This document shows, piece after piece, positions 1 through 5,962 of a stretch of 13,671 nucleotides of DNA. The position numbers and the translations under genes are program-made. This stretch comes from Actinomycetota bacterium (GTDB taxonomy: Bacteria > Actinomycetota > Actinomycetes > Streptosporangiales > Streptosporangiaceae), in assembly GCA_003168295.1 (NCBI GenBank), contig PMST01000652.1:5464-19134 (forward strand), read 5' to 3'. Position 1 is the first letter of the stretch, and each line of letters begins with the position of its first letter. Below the pieces are notes generated by a model, which ran no database searches, was not told where the DNA came from, and saw only the letters and a list, made by a program, of their open reading frames with translations.

Positions 1-99
1 CTGTACTTCTGCGACGCCTACTGGCCCGCGTTCCGCGAGATCGACTTCCTGCGGGCACTTCGCAGCTACGCAGCTCGGCGAAGCCGACGCGGAGCATGA
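1..99 (+). CDS. uppS: Isoprenyl (undecaprenyl/decaprenyl) diphosphate synthase, C-terminal end (partial)
   Basis: The frame is open from base 1 and ends at TGA 97-99, giving the last 32 residues of a protein whose start lies outside the window. The peptide contains [19 protein letters not shown] followed by an Arg-rich tail. This matches the C-terminus of cis-prenyltransferases of the UppS family, where an (Y/F)-F-x-D-x-x-W-P-x-F block precedes a final helix and an R-x-R-R-(F/Y)-G tail. These enzymes condense isopentenyl diphosphate into the polyprenyl carrier lipid used in cell-wall synthesis, at the membrane-cytosol interface. The tail here ends RRSRRGA and lacks the usual aromatic residue, a small deviation that may reflect an altered end. 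Only the C-terminal helix is visible, so the assignment rests on one conserved block. Confidence 0.7.
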   Translation: MYFCDAYWPAFREIDFLRALRSYAARRSRRGA

Positions 100-228
100 C
101 GCCACCGCTGCAGTACCCAACACCAGAGAGTTTGATCTTGGTGAGGTGAACGGAATGTCCGCGAGCAGCCCCGCGCGGCATCGCTGGGCAGCACAAACGC
201 CGTCAGGACGCCTCTGCGGGTGCGCCCG

Positions 229-582
229 TTAATTCGTCGGGGGTGGCGGGGTGAGCCAGGCGGTGTGGTCGCCGAGGTAGAGGCCGCAGGCGCAGTCGAG
301 GGCTTCCTGGGGGGTGCCTGCCGGCCAGCCGCTGGGGAGGACTGATTTTTCGTAGTCGTCATGGCTGGCGCGGTAGAAGGCGAAGCCCCAGGTGGTGGCG
401 GATCCGGCGTAGCGGAGCCGGAGCAGGGGCAGCACGGTGCCGTCGGGGAGCTGCCTGGCGACGTAGGCGAACTGGCCATGATAGCGAACGGTGATGCCGG
501 CGAGCTGGGACCATCGTTCGCGGGCGCCGGCGGCGAGGCGCTGGTGCAGTGAGGTCTTGGTCGACTCGGGTGGCTTGGCCAT
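229..582 (-). CDS. Conserved actinobacterial hypothetical protein (117 aa)
   Basis: The ATG at 582 gives a 117-residue soluble protein starting MAKPPESTKTSLHQRLAAGA. The frame stays open upstream to 879, but that extension has irregular codon use and no family-like content, so the internal start is preferred. The body has a predicted helix (residues 10-25), then RYHGQFAYVARQLPDGTVLPLLRLRYAGSA-type beta strands, and ends DCACGLYLGDHTAWLTPPPPTN. From memory, similar proteins occur widely in Streptomyces as uncharacterised hypotheticals; no function is known to me. There is no signal peptide, membrane segment or catalytic motif. It lies on the same strand as the P-loop protein at 822-1343 but is separated by about 240 bases, so co-transcription is possible but unproven. 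No strong Shine-Dalgarno precedes the start. Confidence 0.72.
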   Translation of the reverse strand: MAKPPESTKTSLHQRLAAGARERWSQLAGITVRYHGQFAYVARQLPDGTVLPLLRLRYAGSATTWGFAFYRASHDDYEKSVLPSGWPAGTPQEALDCACGLYLGDHTAWLTPPPPTN

Positions 583-821
583 ATGTGCATCGTGCCCTAG
601 CGGCTGCATATTGGAGGTCAGCGCCGGCCGCCCCGGGCCTGCCGGCCATGACGGCACCCCTTCCGGCGTCTCAGCGTACCGAATCCCGTCCCCGCCCAGG
701 GCGCCACGATCGCCCGCAGTCGCACCGCCGGTAGATACCAGGCCGTCAACAAACCTCGGCCTTCCGCGCCCAGCCTGCTGTGGCCGAATTAATGATTCGC
801 GACACTGGGCAGGCGGCCGGG

Positions 822-1343
822 TTAGCTGTCGGTGCACGAGGGCCAGTGCTCTGCTGCCCACTCCGCCCAGCCCGGCCACCCTGCTGGCGGGCTGGGAATT
901 TTACCGCCGCCGAGCTCAGCGGCGTCAGGTGCCTGGAACTGCTCTCGCCATTGGTCTACGTCGGCCTCGCTCATCGGGAACGTCTGGTCCGGTGCGGTTG
1001 CCTGGCGGTGTGCGATCCGGGCGAGCTGGACGTCCTTGTCCACGGGCAGGTAGACCACCTGGGAGGATGCCCCGGCTGATCGTGCCAGCCAGCGCAAGGC
1101 CCACCGTTCATCGCGACCCCAGAGCCCGTAGTCGAGCACCACGCTGGTCCCCAGCCGCAGCGCCTGCAGGGCGATCGAGATGAGCCGTCCTTCCAGCACG
1201 AAGCGCTTGCCGTCGGCCATCGGCTCGCCGAACAGCGGGATCATCCAGTGATCCGGGGTCAGCCGCAGTGCCCGGTTCGCTGCGGCGAGTTCTTTGGCCC
1301 GGGTGGTTTTCCCGGCTCCGGGGAGCCCGACGACCAGGAGCAT
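822..1343 (-). CDS. P-loop ATP-binding / kinase-like protein (AAA_33, zeta-toxin-like fold)
   Basis: From the ATG at 1343 the protein is 173 aa and opens with a strand and Walker A motif, VVGLPGAGKTT (residues 4-14). A DHW segment follows near residue 30. A second strand, SVVLDYGLWGRDERWAL, is the likely Walker B/substrate region, and an RIAHRQA segment resembles the arginine-bearing lid of small kinases. Length and order fit the AAA_33 group, which includes zeta toxin, chloramphenicol phosphotransferase and polynucleotide-kinase-like proteins. A phosphotransfer role is therefore inferred, but the substrate is unknown. The frame remains open to an ATG at 1541. The extra 66 residues are Pro/Ser/Gln-rich without a fold, and family members usually start just before the Walker A strand, so 1343 is chosen. 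No toxin-antitoxin partner is visible beside it. Confidence 0.78.
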   Translation of the reverse strand: MLLVVGLPGAGKTTRAKELAAANRALRLTPDHWMIPLFGEPMADGKRFVLEGRLISIALQALRLGTSVVLDYGLWGRDERWALRWLARSAGASSQVVYLPVDKDVQLARIAHRQATAPDQTFPMSEADVDQWREQFQAPDAAELGGGKIPSPPAGWPGWAEWAAEHWPSCTDS

Positions 1344-1580
1344 CGTGGCGGCGCACGGATCCTGCGTCGCGATGGAGCCAGATCGGATATCGGCGAGTAC
1401 CGGCTGTGACTGGCAGGCGGGCGGGCGCTCCTGCCTAGCTTGGCCGGGCTGGCCGTTCGTGACCGCAGGTACGCCTGCGGACGGGTACGGGAAGGGTTCT
1501 TCGTACTGGGAATGTGAATCGGATCGCTGCGACGGTGGCATGACTCCCCTGATCAGGCAGGACGATCGGGCAGCGCAGGG
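1344..1580. other. Upstream region of the kinase-like gene, no supported gene
   Basis: The minus frame of the kinase-like gene stays open through most of this stretch, up to an ATG at 1541. The peptide is compositionally biased and does not resemble the family. The plus strand shows no recognisable protein. I see no clear sigma-70 promoter or terminator here; the kinase promoter must lie within it if 1343 is the true start. Confidence 0.4.
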
Positions 1581-1694
1581 ATGGATACGCGAGTGGCTGC
1601 CGACGGGACACTGATCCGGCGGTACGCCCTGGCGCTGCCCCGACAGGGGCAGGCATTGAAGCTGCGGTTATGGCAGCCTCGGTACCGCCGCTAA
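1581..1694 (+). CDS. Possible 37-aa small ORF or gene remnant
   Basis: ATG 1581 to TAA 1692-1694 encodes 37 residues, starting MDTRVAADGTLIRRYALALP and ending in a basic WQPRYRR tail. Most third positions are G or C, as in neighbouring genes, and a purine-rich GCAGGG sits directly before the start, though very close to it. The stop codon TAA forms the loop of a perfect 8-bp hairpin (1684-1702). I recognise no family. It could be a genuine small basic peptide, the remnant of a larger gene, or chance, since random ORFs of this size are common in GC-rich DNA. Confidence 0.2.
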   Translation: MDTRVAADGTLIRRYALALPRQGQALKLRLWQPRYRR

Positions 1695-1702
1695 GCGGCG
1701 GT
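1684..1702. terminator. Perfect GC-rich hairpin, possible terminator
   Basis: ACCGCCGC (1684-1691) and GCGGCGGT (1695-1702) are perfect inverted repeats around the trinucleotide TAA. The stem is 8 bp with a 3-nt loop and no U-tract follows, as is common for actinobacterial terminators. It covers the end of the small ORF at 1581-1694. Confidence 0.4.
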
Positions 1703-1763
1703 CCGGGTAATCATGGTAGCGAAGCAACACACGTCTTCACCATAACCGATAGCGTCGGCCGAA

Positions 1764-1796
1764 CCGGCAGCCAGCCCGTCGAAGGCCGGCTGTCGG
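1764..1796. terminator. Long stable hairpin, terminator or structured RNA
   Basis: The arms 1764-1776 (CCGGCAGCCAGCC) and 1784-1796 (GGCCGGCTGTCGG) pair over 13 positions with one G-U wobble and one A-C mismatch around a 7-nt loop. This is among the strongest stem-loops in the window. It lies 34 bases before the broken small gene at 1831 and has no U-tract. It could terminate upstream transcription or belong to a leader RNA. Confidence 0.4.
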
Positions 1797-1830
1797 CCAA
1801 TTGAAACGCGCAACCGCCGCGGGCGAGGAT

Positions 1831-2041
1831 ATGTCCGACCACCTGAAGTACTTCACCGAGCACCCCACAAACCCCGGCCACGCCTGGGCCCAGGACGGCC
1901 GTTGGTGAAGACCGTTACCACCCGGTCAGCGGTGCCCACTTCCCCGACAGCCAAGTCATCAAGCCACGTGACGCTCAGGATCCTGTACCGATCCTCGACA
2001 CAGGCCATCTGGTACTCGCCCGGGCACGCCGAGGCGGGTAA
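1831..2041 (+). pseudogene. Small gene (~70 aa) broken by a single-base frameshift
   Basis: ATG 1831 follows a GGGCGAGG-type ribosome binding site and reads MSDHLKYFTEHPTNPGHAWA and a few residues more until TGA at 1906-1908. Skipping the single T at 1906 restores a frame (1907-2041) reading EDRYHPVSGAHFPDSQVIKP and onward to TAA 2039-2041. The two halves join smoothly at DGRW/EDRYHP, so I infer one protein of about 69 residues with a +1 insertion. I do not recognise the family; it is hydrophilic, with many His, Pro and Asp, and has no membrane segment. It lies 73 bases upstream of the toxin-antitoxin pair on the same strand. A sequencing error at the GTTGGTG run would give the same picture. 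Confidence 0.4.
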
Positions 2042-2050
2042 TCGGCGGGT

Positions 2051-2107
2051 AACAGCACAGCCCTAGGCAGCGATCTACACGTTTCGTGCTGTTCTGTGTA
2101 GTAGCGT
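2051..2107 (+). promoter_or_regulatory. Interleaved inverted repeats and probable promoter of the toxin-antitoxin operon
   Basis: Two perfect inverted repeats interleave directly upstream of the antitoxin: AACAGCAC (2051-2058) with GTGCTGTT (2086-2093), and CTACAC (2075-2080) with GTGTAG (2096-2101). As DNA these may be operators for the RHH antitoxin, which in this class normally represses its own operon. As RNA they would form an H-type pseudoknot. TAGCGT (2102-2107) fits an actinobacterial TANNNT -10 element placed 7 bases before the ATG at 2115, and there is no Shine-Dalgarno, so a leaderless transcript is likely. In that case the repeats are double-stranded operators only. Confidence 0.45.
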
Positions 2108-2114
2108 TGTTGAC

Positions 2115-2372
2115 ATGGAACGATCTGGCTATCGGCTTAACGTCACGCTCGATCCAGAGCACGCTGCACGCTTGACGCGGCTAGCCGAACGTACCCACGT
2201 GCAGGAAGGCACTCTCGCACGCTCGCTGCTCTCTGCCGCCATCGAAGAAGCCGATCCCGATGCACGCAACGTCGTCGCGATACTCGACGGCATCCCGGAT
2301 GCCTACGACCATGCCAGGCAGAGCTTGGATCGCGCCCGTGCGGGCGAGACGATCCCCCTTGATGAGCTCTAG
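2115..2372 (+). CDS. Ribbon-helix-helix antitoxin (CopG/ParD-like)
   Basis: This 85-aa protein begins MERSGYRLNVTLDPEHAARL, with a short N-terminal beta strand (YRLNVTL, residues 6-12) and two helices up to about residue 48. That is the ribbon-helix-helix DNA-binding fold. The remainder, rich in Asp and Arg and ending GETIPLDEL, resembles the toxin-wrapping tails of RelB/ParD-type antitoxins. It should bind and neutralise the toxin encoded next and repress the shared promoter. The toxin start lies 3 bases after the TAG at 2370-2372, indicating an operon. The ATG has no upstream Shine-Dalgarno but is 7 bases from a TANNNT box, consistent with leaderless translation. The order (antitoxin first) and size are typical of type II systems. 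Confidence 0.82.
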   Translation: MERSGYRLNVTLDPEHAARLTRLAERTHVQEGTLARSLLSAAIEEADPDARNVVAILDGIPDAYDHARQSLDRARAGETIPLDEL

Positions 2373-2375
2373 ACG

Positions 2376-2663
2376 TTGGCCCAGGTAAGGCTCAGCGTCG
2401 ATGCAGTCAAAGACCTCGACCGTATGATCCTCACGCACAGCCTTCCGGCCGACACCAGGGATGGCGTCAGGCGCTCACTTCGCGTTCTGGAGCAGTTCCC
2501 GCGGATCGGCCGACAGCTTGAGGGTCGCTGGACGCCGCTGCGGTTCATCCTCGGGCCGTGGCGGTGGATGCTCATCCTCTACAGCTACGAGGAACCCGAC
2601 GACCTTGTTCTTGTCGTCGCCTTCCAAGACGCACGCTCGTCGGCCGCTGCCACTGCGGGATGA
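2376..2663 (+). CDS. ParE/RelE-superfamily toxin
   Basis: The TTG at 2376, just after the antitoxin stop, starts a 95-aa protein (AQVRLSVDAVKDLDRMILTH after the initiator). The arrangement fits the RelE/ParE fold: an N-terminal strand, two helices (residues 10-45) containing the RSLRVLEQFPRIGRQL segment, then strands with GRWTPLRFI, WRWMLILYSYEE and DDLVLVVAFQDAR. The FPRIGRQLEG and final VVAFQDAR blocks are characteristic of the family. Whether it acts on gyrase (ParE) or ribosome-bound mRNA (RelE) cannot be read from sequence this divergent. The TTG start implies weak initiation or translational coupling to the antitoxin, which would keep toxin levels below antitoxin. The frame is intact, so the pair may be functional. 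Confidence 0.8.
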   Translation: MAQVRLSVDAVKDLDRMILTHSLPADTRDGVRRSLRVLEQFPRIGRQLEGRWTPLRFILGPWRWMLILYSYEEPDDLVLVVAFQDARSSAAATAG

Positions 2664-2805
2664 ACTCTGCCGAGCAGGTGCTCAGCGGCGGCGCGCTACC
2701 GAAAGACCGCATGGTCGGCTACATAGCGTGCTTACCGATGAACAATCTGTTCTTGGGCTTTCGTGGGACTGAAGGAAGGCTGTCCCGGCAGCTTGCGCAC
2801 CTCAA

Positions 2806-2858
2806 CGTCTCAGGAATATGTCGCGCCGCAGGACTCAGGCGACGTGATGGCTGAGACG
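2806..2858. repeat. CGTCTCA...TGAGACG inverted repeat, copy 1 of a dispersed motif
   Basis: The left arm 2806-2824 is CGTCTCA-N5-ATGTCGC. The right arm 2839-2858 begins GCGAC and ends CTGAGACG, so the arms are imperfect inverted repeats of about 20 bp with about 14 bases between them. The outer 8 bp (CGTCTCAG/CTGAGACG) are perfect. The left arm recurs in direct orientation at 3415-3434 and 4630-4650. It resembles abutted ends of a small mobile element, but no transposase is present. Confidence 0.45.
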
Positions 2859-2919
2859 GGACAACTCGGCCCGGCACGGACTTTGGCGGTCGGGCGACGA
2901 TTCGGGTTTCATAGCAGGT

Positions 2920-3311
2920 ATGAGCGTGGTCACGGACCCACGGGCCGAACGGCGCCAGCAGGCGATCGCCTTGGCGCTGATCGCGCTGCTCTTCGCGGTC
3001 GGCGGTTTCCTTTTTATGGTACCGCGGCACCTACAACGTGTTTCCTGGCCAGAGTGCCGATTCACGGGTGCACTGATGCAACCGGGACTATGACAACGAC
3101 GGTATCCCGGCGCATAGCCTGCACCCGGTCGAGGCCGGAGCCACCTCGCCGGTCCGGGTGGTCGGGACCTACCCACCGCTGGCCTTCCACCGCGACCAGC
3201 TGCTGGCGGAGGTATACCCAGGCCCGCACACCTACTCATGCGCGATCGTGGTCTACCTGCGTACCGGGGCCGGACCGGTACACAGGCTACGAGCTCTCCG
3301 GTGGACCCTGA
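2920..3311 (+). pseudogene. Membrane-anchored conserved actinobacterial protein, broken by two frameshifts and a nonsense codon
   Basis: ATG 2920 encodes MSVVTDPRAERRQQ followed by a single hydrophobic segment (AIALALIALLFAVGGFLF, about residues 15-32). At 3016 an extra A shifts the frame. Reading on from TGG 3017 gives WYRGTYNVFPGQSADSRVH, then TGA 3074-3076 where a Trp codon is expected before Cys. The same frame continues NRDYDNDGIP to PPLAFHRDQLLAEVYP and CAIVVYLRTG. An extra G within 3265-3268 then shifts into the frame that ends PDRYTGYELSGGP with TGA 3309-3311. The reconstructed product, about 130 aa, is one N-terminal anchor plus an exported domain. It resembles a family of uncharacterised Streptomyces proteins that I recall having VHWC and YSLEGGP-like motifs. 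Three independent lesions indicate a true pseudogene. Confidence 0.65.
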
Positions 3312-3628
3312 CCCTGGCGGCATACCCGACGCTAGAGTTCGGGCACACTGATCCTCGTCCGCTCCGGGTGAGCTCCCGGCATCGACTGACGACCTAGTCA
3401 GGGTTCGCGCTACGCGTCTCAACTCATATGTCGCATCTCCAGCTGAAAGAACGAGTTGCATCCGATGCAAGAACTCCGTGACGTCATCGTGTCGTCCAGG
3501 CGCACCACGCGCTCGCCGGATGCGTGTGGCACCGCTGGCCAGGAGCGCCACGACGGCCACAGGCCATGCGCGACCCGGAAGGTAAACGAGTTCTGCGTGG
3601 AACCGGGGCCGGTGGGCAGGTAGGACCT
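3312..3628. other. Intergenic stretch with a repeat copy and a palindrome
   Basis: No gene is supported here. It contains copy 2 of the CGTCTCA motif (3415-3434) and a near-continuous palindrome, TTGCATC-C-GATGCAA, at 3456-3470, which has an operator-like form. An ATG at 3428 opens a 17-codon ORF that I consider chance. The DUF72 ribosome binding site lies at its right end. The DUF72 frame is open back to 3524, but the extension is not family-like. Confidence 0.4.
3415..3434 (+). repeat. Copy 2 of the CGTCTCA-N6-ATGTCGC motif
   Basis: These 20 bases match the left arm at 2806-2824 and the copy at 4630-4650 in both heptamers, CGTCTCA and ATGTCGC. The spacers are ACTCAT here, GGAAT in copy 1 and ACTCAAC in copy 3. 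No TGAGACG partner arm was found downstream of this copy. Confidence 0.45.
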
Positions 3629-4450
3629 ATGCCAATGCTGATCGGGACGTCTGGCTGGCAGTACCGTGACTGGCGGGGCGGTCTTTACCCCGAGGGCGTG
3701 CCCCAGCGTCTGTGGCTCGAGCACTACGCCACCCATTACCTGACCGTAGAGAACAACAACAGTTTTTACCGGCTGCCGTCGCGGGAGACGTTCGTCGCCT
3801 GGCGGGAGCGAACCCCGGACGACTTTGTCATGGCGGTCAAGGCCAGCCGGTATCTGACCCACGTACGTCGACTGCGCGACCCGGCCGAGCCGGTGGCCCG
3901 GCTGCTCGGCGCGGCGGCGGGGCTGGGGCCCAAACTCGGGCCTGTCCTGCTCCAGCTGCCGCCGACGCTGAAGGCCGACCCGGTCACGCTGGACGCATGC
4001 CTGAAGGAGTTCCGGACGGCGGCCGCCGCGCTGGGCCAGCACGGGCTCCGGCTCGCGGTGGAGCCGCGGCATGAGACCTGGTGGACCGACGAGATACGGC
4101 AGATCCTGGCCGCGCACGACGCAACGCTGTGCTGGGCCGACCGGCGCGGCCGCCCGATCACGCCGCTCTGGCGCACCGCGACGTGGGGTTATCTGCGGTT
4201 CCATGAGGGCACGGCCCAGCCGTGGCCCAGCTACGGGCCGCAGGCGCTGAGGTCCTGGGTGGCACGGTTGACCGAGACCTGGCCGGATGAGGCCGACGTA
4301 TACGTCTACTTCAACAACGACCCGGGCGGGGCGGCGGTGATCAACTCCGCCCAGTTCGCCGGCCTGGCCCGCCAGGCCGGGAGCAGCGCGACGACGCGCA
4401 CGCCCGAGGTCGGCCAAGTGGGCGCGACCGCGGCCATCCCGACCTGGTGA
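3629..4450 (+). CDS. DUF72 (YecE-like) family protein
   Basis: ATG 3629, preceded by the purine-rich GGGCAGGTAGG, gives 273 aa. DUF72 landmarks appear in order: IGTSGWQYRDWRGGLYP (near residues 5-21), NNSFYRLPSRETFVAWRERT (about 43-62), FVMAVKASRYLTHVRRL, GPVLLQLPP, LAVEPRHETWW, RFHEGTAQPWPSYG, and near the end YVYFNNDPGGAAVINS. The domain forms a TIM-barrel-like fold. Its biochemical role is not established, though related proteins are often described as sugar-isomerase-like. Length is close to the usual 240-290 aa. The frame extends upstream to 3524, but family members start immediately before the IGTSGW strand, so the inner ATG is chosen. The gene is complete and sits between two copies of the CGTCTCA motif. 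Confidence 0.9.
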   Translation: MPMLIGTSGWQYRDWRGGLYPEGVPQRLWLEHYATHYLTVENNNSFYRLPSRETFVAWRERTPDDFVMAVKASRYLTHVRRLRDPAEPVARLLGAAAGLGPKLGPVLLQLPPTLKADPVTLDACLKEFRTAAAALGQHGLRLAVEPRHETWWTDEIRQILAAHDATLCWADRRGRPITPLWRTATWGYLRFHEGTAQPWPSYGPQALRSWVARLTETWPDEADVYVYFNNDPGGAAVINSAQFAGLARQAGSSATTRTPEVGQVGATAAIPTW

Positions 4451-4763
4451 AACGCCGAACTGACGAAGGCGCGGAGCTAACAGCGGGCGGGCCGACCCGC
4501 AGGGCCAGGTAGTCGGCCACGTGGGCTACTGGGCGGCCGGTTTCGCCGACCGCCGACGCGTGGACCAGGTACGGGTCTAGGCCGCCGAACCGCGCGTCCG
4601 CCTCTCCCCCAGCCGCCGCGGCGGCTACTCGTCTCAACTCAACATGTCGCCTTACCCTTGAATTCTGTCGGGCCAGCGTGTTGAGACGTTGAGCTCGCGC
4701 GGACGCTGCCGTGGCTGAGTAACCCCAATGCCCTACGGTCGTCAGCGGGCGCCCCAGGCCGGG
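4451..4763. other. Intergenic stretch with a possible coding remnant and repeat copy 3
   Basis: On the minus strand, about 4489-4630 has strongly codon-like GC3 and reads ADARFGGLDPYLVHASAVGE then TGRPVAHVADYLALRVGPPA, with no plausible complete gene around it. I infer a remnant of an unidentified gene, since a chance frame with this regularity is possible but less likely. The right half carries repeat copy 3 (4630-4688). No promoter or terminator is clear. Confidence 0.3.
4630..4688. repeat. CGTCTCAAC...GTTGAGACG inverted repeat, copy 3 of the dispersed motif
   Basis: CGTCTCAAC (4630-4638) and GTTGAGACG (4680-4688) are perfect 9-bp inverted repeats 41 bases apart, almost the same geometry as copy 1 (outer arms 37 bases apart). 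The left side extends as CGTCTCA-N7-ATGTCGC to 4650. The right arm is followed by another TTGAG (4689-4693 region). Confidence 0.45.
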
Positions 4764-5271
4764 TCAGACAGCGGTGTCGTCGAGCGCGGACCGGTGCAGG
4801 GTCTCCCCCGTCTTGACGGGCAGCAGCACCGCGAGGCCGAGAAGTATGACGGCGAGGATGCCGAGGATGCCCCACGACGTCTTCGCCGCCGTCGCCGTGT
4901 CGGGAGAGATCGCGATCGCGAGCGAGTAAAGCGAGGGTGAGATCCAGATCGCCGCGCGGCCCGTTGTCGCGCAGAGGCCGAATACCTCACTTTCGCGGCC
5001 CGCAGGGATGATGCGCGAGAGGAAGGTGCGGCTCGCCGACTGCGCCGGGCCGACAAAGGCGCAGAGGATGAGGCCGAAGACCCAGAACACGATCGGACCC
5101 TCGGCACGCGTGACGAACAGCAAGATCGTGCACCCGCTCATGCCGAGCCGAACTCGACAGGTACGTGTTGAAGACGAAGGTCGTCGCCACGGCGTTGAAC
5201 GCCGAGAATGCCCAGTCCCAGAAGCCCCATGCGGCGATGGCGCCGCGGGTGGGCGAGGTCAGGCCGGTCAC
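4764..5271 (-). pseudogene. UMF1-family MFS transporter with large internal deletion
   Basis: From GTG 5271 the sequence reads about 41 residues typical of the UMF1 (Atg22-like) N-terminus: GAIAAWGFWDWAFSAFNAVA then TTFVFNTYLSSS, the first membrane segment. Near 5140-5150 the frame changes, and about 120 residues typical of the C-terminal end follow: GPIVFWVFGLILCAFVGPAQ, then SASRTFLSRIIPAGRESEVF, GLCATTGRAAIWISPSLYSL and a last hydrophobic helix ending LLPVKTGETLHRSALDDTAV (TGA 4764-4766). Intact members are about 430-450 aa with 12 helices. Here roughly 270 central residues are missing and the two ends are out of frame. It cannot form a transporter. Both ends retain good conservation, suggesting recent loss. 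Confidence 0.75.
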
Positions 5272-5301
5272 GCGACGCAGGTTAGCGCGTGGGCATCAGG
5301 T

Positions 5302-5324
5302 ATACGCAGGTTGCGCGTGCGTAT
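5302..5324. promoter_or_regulatory. Inverted repeat upstream of the decayed MFS gene
   Basis: ATACGCA (5302-5308) and TGCGTAT (5318-5324) form perfect 7-bp arms around 9 bases, about 30-50 bases upstream of the minus-strand transporter start at 5271. The form fits a dimeric repressor operator. The regulator is unknown and the neighbouring AraC-type gene is only a guess. The rest of 5272-5533 holds no supported gene. Confidence 0.3.
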
Positions 5325-5533
5325 CAGCCATATCCTCACATCAGCGCGGGACGATCGCCCAGGACCGCGACTATGCCCCGCTTCCCCGCCGCCGGACGGT
5401 GTTGCTCACCCTCATCGCCACGGTGACAGTTACGGGACCCGAACGGGCCAGCGCCCGGCATGGCCGCGACCGGTATGGCTGGACCGCCGTTTTCAGGAGG
5501 GACAGCCAAAATAGTTGGTGTACGGTTCGTAAC

Positions 5534-5953
5534 GTGGATAGCGGCGAGCTGGCGGACCTACGCCGTGCGAGGGACCTCTTGGAGCGCGAGTACGCGAAGC
5601 CGCTGAACGTTCCGCTGATGGCCCGCGCCGCTCTCATGTCACCTTCGCACTTCTCGCGGCGGTTCCGTGAGGCCTATGGCGAGACTCCGCATGGATACCT
5701 GCAAACCCGCCGTGTCGAGCGCGCGATGGCGCTGCTGCGCCGCGGCGACCTGTCGGTGACGGACGTCTGCATGGCTGTGGGCTTCACCTCGCTCGGCTCG
5801 TTCAGCTCAACGTTCACAAGGCTGGTCGGCGAGCCGCCCAGCGCCTACCGGGTTCGCGATCATTCCCGGCTCACCTCGGTCCCCCCGTGCATAGCTAGAG
5901 CCTGGACCCGGCCGAGCAGGAATGGAGAAGCACGCCGAGCCGTCCCTGCATAG
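5534..5953 (+). CDS. AraC-family transcriptional regulator (single HTH domain)
   Basis: GTG 5534 starts a 139-aa protein, VDSGELADLRRARDLLEREY, consisting almost entirely of the AraC/XylS double helix-turn-helix. The first HTH is around NVPLMARAALMSPSHFSRRF (residues 26-45). The linker contains YGETPHGYLQTRRVERAMAL. The second HTH includes DVCMAVGFTSLGSFSSTFTR and the conserved PPSAYR end. It has no effector domain, so it likely responds through abundance or an unseen partner. The longer open frame from 5165 is rejected because the family starts at M/V-D-x-G-E-L. TACGGT at 5521-5526 lies 7 bases before the GTG, consistent with a leaderless mRNA. The VOC gene begins 9 bases after its TAG, a pairing often seen in actinomycetes, where the regulator probably controls that enzyme. 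Confidence 0.85.
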   Translation: MDSGELADLRRARDLLEREYAKPLNVPLMARAALMSPSHFSRRFREAYGETPHGYLQTRRVERAMALLRRGDLSVTDVCMAVGFTSLGSFSSTFTRLVGEPPSAYRVRDHSRLTSVPPCIARAWTRPSRNGEARRAVPA

Positions 5954-5962
5954 GGTCACTAC

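Noticed and set aside
127..140. AGAGTTTGATC followed by TTGG, like the 5' end of 16S rRNA
   Set aside because: Only 11 bases match exactly; the following sequence departs from 16S at once and no further rRNA is present.
822..1343. Reading the kinase-like gene as a zeta toxin of a toxin-antitoxin pair
   Set aside because: The fold is compatible, but no epsilon-like antitoxin gene is adjacent and the catalytic residues cannot be confirmed by eye.
3428..3481. 17-codon ORF starting MSHLQLKERV
   Set aside because: It begins inside the repeated motif, is very short, lacks a ribosome binding site and does not recur at the other motif copies.
3419..4417. 332-codon minus-strand ORF over DUF72
   Set aside because: Arg/Pro/Gly-rich antisense frame without domain features; the plus frame has all DUF72 landmarks.
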